Origin: UBA5738 sp049641805
GTDB taxonomy: Bacteria; Patescibacteriota; Minisyncoccia; Minisyncoccales; UBA5738
Length of the DNA stretch: 17,304 nucleotides
Direction: 5' to 3'
NCBI GenBank assembly: GCA_049641805.1
Contig: JBARNX010000006.1
Location: forward strand, 1-17,304
Of the stretch, positions 11,156 to 17,304 are shown piece by piece. Position 1 is the stretch's first letter, and each line of letters begins with the position of its first letter. The position numbers and the translations under genes were made by a program. The notes beneath the pieces are model-generated. The model was not told where the DNA came from. It did no database searches and saw only the letters and a list, made by a program, of their open reading frames with translations.

Positions 11156-13202
11156 AAAAAACGGTAAAATTTTTTTTGACCGGCGCGAAGATATTGAGCC
11201 GCATGAAATATTTTATGATTATCTGGCCAAGAAACACGAGGAAACGGCCGATATCGGCGAAAAAAAATTCGAAATATCTTTGCCCCGGAAATCTTTGCGA
11301 TTGCCGCTGATACTGGCCGCGGTTCTTTTTGCGTTGGCGCTGGGCCGCGTGGTGGAATTGCAGGTCGTCGAAGGCACCGGGTTTCAAGCTCAAGCCGCGC
11401 AAAACAAATATCTTTTTTATAAAGTGCAATCCGATCGAGGGATCATTTATGACAGCAATTTTAATCCCCTGTTGGAAAATTTATCAACATTCGACTTGCA
11501 ATGTATTGACGAAAAAATGCCCGTCGGCCCGAGGAAAAAAGCGTTGATTTCCGGTTTGGCGGCGGTCGCGGAGATTGACGCAGGGCAGATCGAAAACGCG
11601 ATTGCCGGCGCCAAGATTCCCACTGTGGAGAATTTGGGGCATCAAGCGCTGATTGTTCTTGAAGCGCGGATTGCCGATTTTCCGGGATGCTCCATTGTTC
11701 GGCGGCCCATTCGCGGTTATGTCAAAGACATTGGTTTGTCGCATTTGCTTGGATATATGGGAAAGATCGAACCTGACGAATGGAAAGCGGCAATGAACAT
11801 TTATTCGATCAATGATTATATCGGCCGTTCCGGACTGGAAAGTTCTTACGAGAGTGTTTTGCGCAAAGATCCGGGCAAACTCCGAATCGAGCGCGACGCG
11901 AAGGGAAACATTATTTCCCGCGATGTAGCCGAAACTCCGGAGTCCGGCGACAGTATTCAATTATGGCTCGATTATGATTTGCAAAAAAAACTATATGATT
12001 CAATGAAGCGGCAGTTGGAAAATTTGGGATTGAAAAAAGGCGCGGCCGTGGCCTTGAATCCGAAAACCGGCGGAGTGCTGGCAATGGTATCTTTTCCCGA
12101 TTACGACAATAATGTTTTTGCGGCCGGCGGGTCGCAGGATGTGAAAAGCTTGTTTGAAGATAAAACCGATCCGTTGTTCAACCGCGTGATTTCCGGAAAA
12201 TATTTAATCGGTTCAACCATCAAGCCGCTGGAAGCCGCGGCGGCATTGCAGGAAAAAATCATCGCGCCGGATAAGAACATAAATTGCCAAGGCGGGCTTA
12301 AAATACAAGACGCGTACAATCCGGAAAAAATATGGTTCATTCCCGACAACCATACCCACGGCTTGACCAATATGTACAAAGCGATCGCCGAATCGTGCAA
12401 TGCTTATTTTCAGACTATTGGCGGCGGTTACGAAAATCAGCAAGGATTGGGACCAACGCGAATCAAAAAATATCTCGATTTGTTCGGTTGGGAAGCCGCC
12501 ACCAATATCGATTTACCCGGCGAAGTTGCCGGATTTATTCCCGATCCGGCATGGAAAAAGCAAAAATTCGCGGGAACGCAGGATCAAGGATGGACCGATG
12601 GCGATACTTACAATCTGGCAATCGGCCAGGGATTTATCGGTATTACGCCCATTGAAGTGGCCAATGCTTACGCGGCCATCGCCAATGGCGGCACGCTTTA
12701 TCAGCCGCAAATGGTGAAGACGGTTGTCGATAAAGACAGAAGCGTTGTCGAGGAAAAAAAACCAATCATATTAAAAGAGGGTTTTATCGACCCGCAAAAT
12801 TTGCAAGTGATTCGCGAAGGTATGCGCCACGGCGTTAACGGTGCCGGCGCGCCATTGGCGTCGTCGCTGATCTTAAATTCATTGGGCGTTCCGATGGCCG
12901 CCAAGACCGGCACGGCGCAGTTGCGCAAGGATAGCAACGGCAAGGACTTGATGAACAGCTGGGTGGGCGTATTCGCGCCCTACGATGATCCCCAAATCGT
13001 TCTGCTGGTGATGATGGAAGAAGTCCACGAAGGCCAGCTGGCGGTTTTGCCGGTGGCCAAGGAGGTGTTGGGATGGTATTTCGAGCCCAAAGATGCCAGC
13101 GGCGTCAGGATTTCGGAAACCGCGGCGGCAATGGTTACTGGAAATGCCAATGCCACCATTGCCGCGACATCGTCTTTACCTGCGACCATCCCCGATGAAT
13201 AA
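11130..13202 (+). CDS. mrdA: Penicillin-binding protein 2 (peptidoglycan D,D-transpeptidase)
   Basis: 690 residues from ATG 11130. A basic cytoplasmic tail is followed by one membrane anchor (about 57-75), then the PBP dimerisation domain (RGIIYDSNFNPLLEN near 103-117) and the transpeptidase domain. Catalytic motifs are all present: S362-T-I-K365, S422-C-N424 and K592-T-G-T. It crosslinks peptidoglycan during elongation together with MreC/MreD and RodA. The C-terminus ends in an Ala/Thr-rich tail (MVTGNANATIAATSSLPATI). The start overlaps mreD by 26 bases; an in-frame TTG at 11115 is possible but less likely. The N-terminal cytoplasmic extension of about 55 residues is longer than in E. coli PBP2. 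Confidence 0.93.
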   Translation: MFGFLHIGKKNGKIFFDRREDIEPHEIFYDYLAKKHEETADIGEKKFEISLPRKSLRLPLILAAVLFALALGRVVELQVVEGTGFQAQAAQNKYLFYKVQSDRGIIYDSNFNPLLENLSTFDLQCIDEKMPVGPRKKALISGLAAVAEIDAGQIENAIAGAKIPTVENLGHQALIVLEARIADFPGCSIVRRPIRGYVKDIGLSHLLGYMGKIEPDEWKAAMNIYSINDYIGRSGLESSYESVLRKDPGKLRIERDAKGNIISRDVAETPESGDSIQLWLDYDLQKKLYDSMKRQLENLGLKKGAAVALNPKTGGVLAMVSFPDYDNNVFAAGGSQDVKSLFEDKTDPLFNRVISGKYLIGSTIKPLEAAAALQEKIIAPDKNINCQGGLKIQDAYNPEKIWFIPDNHTHGLTNMYKAIAESCNAYFQTIGGGYENQQGLGPTRIKKYLDLFGWEAATNIDLPGEVAGFIPDPAWKKQKFAGTQDQGWTDGDTYNLAIGQGFIGITPIEVANAYAAIANGGTLYQPQMVKTVVDKDRSVVEEKKPIILKEGFIDPQNLQVIREGMRHGVNGAGAPLASSLILNSLGVPMAAKTGTAQLRKDSNGKDLMNSWVGVFAPYDDPQIVLLVMMEEVHEGQLAVLPVAKEVLGWYFEPKDASGVRISETAAAMVTGNANATIAATSSLPATIPDE

Positions 13203-13212
13203 GTGATATTTA

Positions 13213-13238
13213 AAAAGAGCAGGGGTGCGGCTTCTTTT
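13213..13238. terminator. Weak terminator-like hairpin after mrdA
   Basis: AAAAGAGC (13213-13220) pairs with GCTTCTTTT (13230-13238) with one bulge. The A/T ends could serve as T-runs in either direction. Confidence 0.4.
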
Positions 13239-13295
13239 AAACTGTATTATTATTTTTGTATTAAAAAAACGCCAATTTCTTGGGTTTTGGATAAA

Positions 13296-13330
13296 AAAAT
13301 TAGAAAGGGCGAAAAAAAGGTTTTACGCCC
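13296..13330 (-). terminator. Terminator of the minus-strand hypothetical gene
   Basis: Read on minus: GGGCG (13330-13326) pairs with CGCCC (13311-13307), followed by TTTCTAATTTTTTT. It begins directly after the stop codon of the gene at 13331-13627. Confidence 0.55.
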
Positions 13331-13627
13331 TCAAGCTTTCATTGTGAAGCCGGTTCCAATGATTGGGACTTCAACAGCGCGTGTTGTTTCGAGGCTGTTC
13401 AATCTGTCTCTTAGGCCTTGGACTCTTTCTTTGAACTCTTTTTTATCTTTCTCGGTGAAATTTTCACCGAAATCGTTGAGCCTCCAAATCGCCATTCCGA
13501 GGGCCTGATGACCCATCGTCTTTTTTGCATTATTGCTCATATTGTTGTCTATGAGCATTGCTTCCACATCATTGCATGTTGAGACCAATGGTCCAACGCT
13601 TTCGATTTCTTCCTTGTTACATTTCAT
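13331..13627 (-). CDS. Hypothetical small soluble protein, unrecognised
   Basis: 98 residues, starting MKCNKEEIESVGPLVSTCND. Predicted mostly helical, with two Cys near the N-terminus, a central HQALGMAIWRLNDFGENFTE and a charged helix KDKKEFKERVQGLRDRLNSL that could be coiled coil. It ends VEVPIIGTGFTMKA. No signal peptide or membrane segment. A good SD, AAGGTGA (13639-13633), precedes ATG 13627, with a promoter at 13656-13683 and its own terminator. The clean signals strongly support a real gene. Its SD and codon choice differ from neighbouring housekeeping genes, as for the gene at 2506. Function unknown. Confidence 0.7.
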   Translation of the reverse strand: MKCNKEEIESVGPLVSTCNDVEAMLIDNNMSNNAKKTMGHQALGMAIWRLNDFGENFTEKDKKEFKERVQGLRDRLNSLETTRAVEVPIIGTGFTMKA

Positions 13628-13655
13628 TTATTTCACCTTGCCTAAAATTGTTATT

Positions 13656-13683
13656 AGCATACAACTTAATTACCGATTGTCAA
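13656..13683 (-). promoter_or_regulatory. Promoter of the minus-strand hypothetical gene
   Basis: On the minus strand: TTGACA (13683-13678), 16-bp spacer, TATGCT (13661-13656). The start is expected near 13650, about 22 bases before the ATG. Confidence 0.55.
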
Positions 13684-13735
13684 GGTTGGCGGGGAGGGGG
13701 AAATGGGGTATGATTAAAAATCAACATTTGACTTT

Positions 13736-13812
13736 TGATCATTAACTATTAACTGGAATTTTGGGTTTAAATATGTTATTTTGTCAATGGTTAATGGTTA
13801 AAAGTGAATGGT
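13736..13812. repeat. AT-rich repeat words upstream of lysS
   Basis: It contains ATTAACTATTAACT and then GTTAATGGTTAAAAGT (13790-13805). The latter is identical over 16 bases to 3605-3620 inside the 23S insert. The region reaches to within ten bases of the lysS start and shows no SD. Confidence 0.6.
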
Positions 13813-13822
13813 TTTTTAATTT

Positions 13823-15337
13823 ATGGCAAATATTGAGGAACTTAGAGCGGCCCGGCTGAAGAAGCTGGAAAATTTGAAAAAGGCTGGGGTTTGGGCCTAT
13901 CCGATCGCGGCCAATCGGACACACACGATCAGTGATGCTTTTTTGGATTGGGATCGGTTGATAAAAGATGAGAAAGAAATTGTACTTGCCGGGAGGATGA
14001 AATCTATGCGCGGGCATGGCGGCCTGTCGTTTGTGGATGTGGAAGATGGTTCCGGCAAAATCCAGGCGTTTTTCAAGAAAGACGGGCTGGGCGAAAAATC
14101 ATACCAATTCTTTTGCGATAATTTTGACATTGGCGATTTCATCGAAGTCCGCGGTATTTTGTTTGTGACCAAGCGCGGCGAAAAAACCGTGGATGTCCGC
14201 GATTACAAAATGCTGTCAAAAAGCCTGCTGCCGTTGCCGGAAAAATGGCACGGTTTGCAGGATACCGAGGAGCGCTACCGCAAGCGTTATTTGGATTTGA
14301 TTTTTAATGATGAAATCAAACAAAAGTTTGTTGTCCGCACCAAGGTGATAACCGCGATCCGCGAATTTTTGGACAAGCGCGGTTTCATGGAAGTGGAAAC
14401 GCCGACTTTGCAAACGATTTATGGCGGCGCGACCGCCCAGCCCTTTAAAACTCATTTCAACGCTTACGATATGGATGTCTATTTGCGCATCGCGCCGGAA
14501 TTATTTTTGAAACGGTTGCTGGTGGGCGGATTTGAAAAGGTTTACGAGATCGGCAAATGTTTTCGCAACGAGGGCGTGGACAAGCAGCACAACCCGGATT
14601 TTACGATGCTGGAATTTTATTGGTCTTACGCATCCTACAAGGACTTAATGAAGCTGACCGAGGAAATGTTTGCCGCGATCTTGGAAAAAGTTTTCGGCAA
14701 AAATAAGATTGTTTATCAAGAAACCGAGCTTGATTTTAGCACACCCTGGCCGCGGCTGGAATTCAACGAATTATTGAAAAAATATGCCAAAGTTGACTAT
14801 TGGGAATTGAACCGCGACGGGTTGGCCGCCAAAGCCAAAGATTTGGGCGTGGAGTTTGACAAATTCGCGGGCAAAGCCGAAATTGCCGATGAAATCTACA
14901 AAAAATATTGCCGACCGCAAATTATTCAGCCCACATTTTTGATTCATTATCCCAAAGAGTGCAAGCCGCTGGCTAAGCAGTTGGATCAGGATTCGGAAAT
15001 TCTTGCGAATTACCAGCTGATCGTTAACGGATTTGAAGTGGTCAATGCGTTTTCCGAGCAAAACGATCCGATTGAACAATATAATCGGTTTCGGGAACAA
15101 GAAGATATGTTCAAAAATGGCTTTGAAGAAGCCCAGCGCACTGATACCGATTTTATCGAGGCTCTGGAGCACGGTATGCCGCCGGCCGCGGGTTTTGGTA
15201 TGGGTATTGACCGGTTGGTTGCTTTGCTTACCGATTCCAATGCTCTGCGCGAAATTATCCTTTTTCCAATTATGAAGCCAAGAACCGAACCGAAATCGGT
15301 TGATTTGAATTCGCAACAAGAAATAGAAGGAAATTGA
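13823..15337 (+). CDS. lysS: Lysyl-tRNA synthetase, class II
   Basis: 504 residues, usual length. It charges tRNA-Lys with lysine using ATP. An N-terminal OB-fold anticodon-binding domain (about 50-135, VLAGRMKSMRGHGGLSFVDV) is followed by the class II catalytic core. Motif 1 is FLDKRGFMEVETPTL (182-196). Motif 2 is FRNEGVDKQHNPDFTMLEF (247-265), with Arg248 and Glu250. Motif 3 is GFGMGIDRL (457-465), with Arg464 contacting ATP. ATG 13823 (MANIEELRAARLKKLENLKK) is the first sensible start and has no SD. All catalytic residues appear intact. Followed by serS after a 119-base AT-rich spacer with a long hairpin. Confidence 0.97.
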   Translation: MANIEELRAARLKKLENLKKAGVWAYPIAANRTHTISDAFLDWDRLIKDEKEIVLAGRMKSMRGHGGLSFVDVEDGSGKIQAFFKKDGLGEKSYQFFCDNFDIGDFIEVRGILFVTKRGEKTVDVRDYKMLSKSLLPLPEKWHGLQDTEERYRKRYLDLIFNDEIKQKFVVRTKVITAIREFLDKRGFMEVETPTLQTIYGGATAQPFKTHFNAYDMDVYLRIAPELFLKRLLVGGFEKVYEIGKCFRNEGVDKQHNPDFTMLEFYWSYASYKDLMKLTEEMFAAILEKVFGKNKIVYQETELDFSTPWPRLEFNELLKKYAKVDYWELNRDGLAAKAKDLGVEFDKFAGKAEIADEIYKKYCRPQIIQPTFLIHYPKECKPLAKQLDQDSEILANYQLIVNGFEVVNAFSEQNDPIEQYNRFREQEDMFKNGFEEAQRTDTDFIEALEHGMPPAAGFGMGIDRLVALLTDSNALREIILFPIMKPRTEPKSVDLNSQQEIEGN

Positions 15338-15350
15338 AAATGTAAATATC

Positions 15351-15438
15351 AAAAATCAAAATGACGGTTAAAAATGTCAAAATGACGATGTATTTTTAAT
15401 TTTAAAATTTTACATTGTCATTTTCCATTTTGATTTTT
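15351..15438. repeat. Long AT-rich nested hairpin between lysS and serS
   Basis: Outer arms AAAAATCAAAATG (15351-15363) and CATTTTGATTTTT (15426-15438) are perfectly complementary. Inner arms AATGACGATGTA (15381-15392) and TACATTGTCATT (15411-15422) pair with one wobble. It may end or attenuate lysS transcription, but the T-run after it is poor. It resembles the AT-rich words in other spacers. Confidence 0.65.
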
Positions 15439-15456
15439 AAATTTTGATTTAATGAA

Positions 15457-16767
15457 ATGCTCGATATTAAATTTATCAGACAAAATCTCGACATAGTTAA
15501 GGATGCGTGTAAGAAAAAAAATATTAAGTGCGATATTGACCATCTTTTGGATGTTGATGAAAAAAGAATAAAAGTAATGCGGGAATTGGAAGCGATTGCG
15601 GCTGAAAAAAACAAAGCCTCGAAAGCAATCCCGAGAGCGAAGGACGCGGTTGAACGGGAAGGCATCATCAAAGCGATGAAGGCGCTGGATGAGAATGTGG
15701 GCAATTTGGACAAAAAATCCAAGGAACTGGAAGAGGAATACGAACAATTAATGCTTAGCGTTCCCAACATTCCTTCCGATGATTCTCCGGTCGGACCGGA
15801 CGAAAGCGGCAATGTGGTTGCCGAGACTTGGGGCGAACCCAAGAAGTTTGATTTTCCGATCAAGGATCATATTCAAATCGGTAAAGATTTGGATTTGATC
15901 GATACCGAAGCGGGCGTTAAAACCAGCGGTTTTCGCGGCTATTATCTCAAAAACGAGGCGGTGTTTCTGCATTTTGCGGTTCTTTGGCACGCGCTTAATT
16001 TATTGCGCGAGAAAGGATTCACGATGTTTGTTCCGCCCACGATCCTGCGCGAATTCGCTTTTGTCGGTTCCGGGCATTTTCCGGCCGGCAAAGACGAAGT
16101 GTATCAAATCGCCAATCCCGGAAAGATTGAGAGCGGCGAAGCGGTTAAGGAAGGGTTATATCTCGGCGGCACGGCCGAACCGTCATTATTGGCGTATCAC
16201 GCCGGCCAGATTCTGAATGAAAAAGATTTACCGATTAAAATGTGCGGGATTTCCCAATGTTACCGGTCCGAAATCGGCAGTTACGGCAAAGATGCCAAAG
16301 GTTTGTACCGCGTGCATGAATTTATGAAGGTGGAACAGGTGGTGATTTGCAAGAATGATATTGAAGAATCATCTAAATGGCTGGAAACGATGCGTGAGAT
16401 TTCCCAGGAAATTTTGAAGGATCTGGAATTGCCGCATCGGATTTTAAGCATCTGCACCGGCGATATGGGCGCGGGCAAATACAAAATGTATGACATTGAA
16501 ACCTGGATGCCATCCCGCAACGCTTATGGCGAAACGCATTCGGATTCCAACCTCACCGATTGGCAGGCGCGGCGTTTGAGCACCCGCTATCGCGACAAAG
16601 AAGGAAGTATCAAATATCCGCATATGCTCAACAATACGGTGGTGGCCAGCCCGCGGATTCTGATCGCGATTTTGGAAAATTGCCAGCAAAAAGACGGCTC
16701 AATCGCCATTCCGAAAGTTCTGCAACCATATCTGGGAGGAATGACCAAAATCACCGCAAAAAAGTAA
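15457..16767 (+). CDS. serS: Seryl-tRNA synthetase
   Basis: 436 residues, usual length. It charges tRNA-Ser and, where present, tRNA-Sec. The N-terminal antiparallel coiled-coil tRNA-binding arm spans about 30-105. The class II core has the TAE serine-recognition loop (GGTAEPSL, 237-244). Motif 2 is CYRSEIGSYGKDAKGLYRVH (268-287) plus EFMKVE, and motif 3 is NNTVVASPRILIAILEN (392-408) with Arg400. The start ATG 15457 lies in an AT-rich leader without an SD; another ATG at 15452 is out of frame. All key residues are present. Between its stop and the next gene lies REP-like copy 2. Confidence 0.97.
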   Translation: MLDIKFIRQNLDIVKDACKKKNIKCDIDHLLDVDEKRIKVMRELEAIAAEKNKASKAIPRAKDAVEREGIIKAMKALDENVGNLDKKSKELEEEYEQLMLSVPNIPSDDSPVGPDESGNVVAETWGEPKKFDFPIKDHIQIGKDLDLIDTEAGVKTSGFRGYYLKNEAVFLHFAVLWHALNLLREKGFTMFVPPTILREFAFVGSGHFPAGKDEVYQIANPGKIESGEAVKEGLYLGGTAEPSLLAYHAGQILNEKDLPIKMCGISQCYRSEIGSYGKDAKGLYRVHEFMKVEQVVICKNDIEESSKWLETMREISQEILKDLELPHRILSICTGDMGAGKYKMYDIETWMPSRNAYGETHSDSNLTDWQARRLSTRYRDKEGSIKYPHMLNNTVVASPRILIAILENCQQKDGSIAIPKVLQPYLGGMTKITAKK

Positions 16768-16787
16768 CGAATTTGTATCCTGCATTT

Positions 16788-16825
16788 GGGGTCGTTCCCC
16801 TGTGTAATCGCAGGGGTGCGACCCC
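16788..16825. repeat. REP-like palindromic element, copy 2
   Basis: Core of 38 bp: GGGGTCG (16788-16794) pairs with CGACCCC (16819-16825), CCCCTG (16797-16802) pairs with CAGGGG (16811-16816), loop TGTAATCG. It is 33/38 identical to 816-853. The T-A pair of copy 1 is G-C here and the adjacent A-T is T-G, so the stem is preserved. Similarity extends right to about 16858, directly before ATG 16861, and the outer 21-bp arms of copy 1 survive here only as CGAATTT and AAATTTCG. Confidence 0.8.
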
Positions 16826-16860
16826 TGTAAACTGTATTTTGGAATTTAAATTTCGGCAAT

Positions 16861-17289
16861 ATGGGAAAAGTAGTTGTTTTCGGCACATTTGACGGCCTGC
16901 ATCCCGGCCACATCAACTTTTTTGAGCAGGCAAAAAAACTCGGCGACTATCTGGTTGTGGTTGTCGGACGGGATGTGACGGTTAACGAGGTTAAGGGCCG
17001 CTTTCCCAAGCGCAGTGAATTATTGCGCTTGAAGGCGGTCAAACAATGCCAACTGGTTAACGAGGCGATGCTGGGCAACATCGGTAATCCCTACGAAATA
17101 ATAAAAAAAATCAAGCCCGACATTATCGCGCTTGGCTACGACCAAAATTCATTTACCAAAAATTTACCCGATTATAAAAAAAAAGAAAACCTCAAAATTG
17201 AGATTATGCGCCTGATGCCCCATAAACCGGAAACTTACAAATCCAGTTTATTAGAAATATTAGAAATAATCAAAAATCCCGCGGGCTAA
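16861..17289 (+). CDS. Cytidylyl/adenylyltransferase (RibL/TagD-like, HxGH family)
   Basis: 142 residues. It starts MGKVVVFGTFDGLHPGHINF; the H14-P-G-H17 signature binds the nucleotide triphosphate. A helix EQAKKLGD and strand YLVVVVGRD complete the Rossmann-like half. A second part has KRSELLRLKAVK and IKKIKPDIIALGYDQ, close to archaeal-type FAD synthases (RibL) and glycerol-3-phosphate cytidylyltransferases. Substrate is uncertain; FAD synthesis is my first guess from ALGYDQ. The C-terminal KPETYKSSLLEI stands where the family has its SST-type nucleotide-binding segment. ATG 16861 directly follows the repeat and has no SD. The gene is complete. Confidence 0.85.
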   Translation: MGKVVVFGTFDGLHPGHINFFEQAKKLGDYLVVVVGRDVTVNEVKGRFPKRSELLRLKAVKQCQLVNEAMLGNIGNPYEIIKKIKPDIIALGYDQNSFTKNLPDYKKKENLKIEIMRLMPHKPETYKSSLLEILEIIKNPAG

Positions 17290-17300
17290 CAAAAACCCGC
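17281..17300. other. Stem-loop at the end of the nucleotidyltransferase gene
   Basis: GCGGG (17281-17285, within the last codons) pairs with CCCGC (17296-17300) around an A-rich loop. It may be a terminator, but the bases that would show a T-run lie beyond the window. Confidence 0.4.
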
Positions 17301-17304
17301 CAAA

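Overview
The window looks like a chromosomal segment of an ultra-small bacterium of the Patescibacteria/CPR type (inference). The gene set is lean, many start codons lack a Shine-Dalgarno (SD) sequence, a PaaX/Cas2-like regulator and a RelE-type toxin-antitoxin pair are present, and a 23S-5S unit stands without a 16S gene. Gene spacing is loose and the spacers are packed with palindromes and AT-rich repeat words. TGA is used as stop, which fits translation table 11 and argues against the code-25 CPR lineages.

Layout. 1-406: 3' end of a secreted-looking protein. 407-1048: no convincing protein gene, but a promoter, a ~220-nt candidate small RNA with its own terminator (562-780), and a REP-like palindrome nested in a perfect 21-bp inverted repeat (787-893). 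1049-2170: a membrane-anchored sortase and a small coiled-coil protein. 2209-2392: a terminator and two long tandem palindromes. 2506-2796: a small membrane protein with an unusually strong SD. 2906-3270: promoter, a short terminated leader and an open-frame remnant. 3262-6521: 23S and 5S rRNA. 6580-7981: a membrane protein, a truncated 5S copy joined to a 45-bp direct repeat of the true 5S end, and a winged-helix protein.

8018-9384 is the most unusual stretch. Three copies of one 36-bp palindrome separate a toxin-antitoxin module from a PaaX/Cas2-like gene. The two copies around the latter are exact reverse complements, and the right one starts on its stop codon. 9410-9879, minus strand: a complete small transcription unit with promoter, ~230-nt hairpin-rich leader, a 54-residue very acidic protein and a bidirectional terminator.

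9987-13202: the cell-elongation operon mreC-mreD-mrdA (PBP2), with overlapping genes, for peripheral peptidoglycan synthesis. 13331-13627 (minus): an unrecognised small protein. 13823-16767: lysS and serS, separated by a long AT-rich hairpin. 16788-16825: second copy of the REP-like palindrome, with compensatory base changes relative to the first. 16861-17289: a RibL/TagD-type nucleotidyltransferase.

The conserved core (rRNA, elongasome, two aminoacyl-tRNA synthetases) is conventional. The candidate novelties are in the spacers: the 36-bp palindrome system, the structured leader of the acidic microprotein, the C-rich-loop small RNA, the dispersed REP-like element and the 5S duplication.
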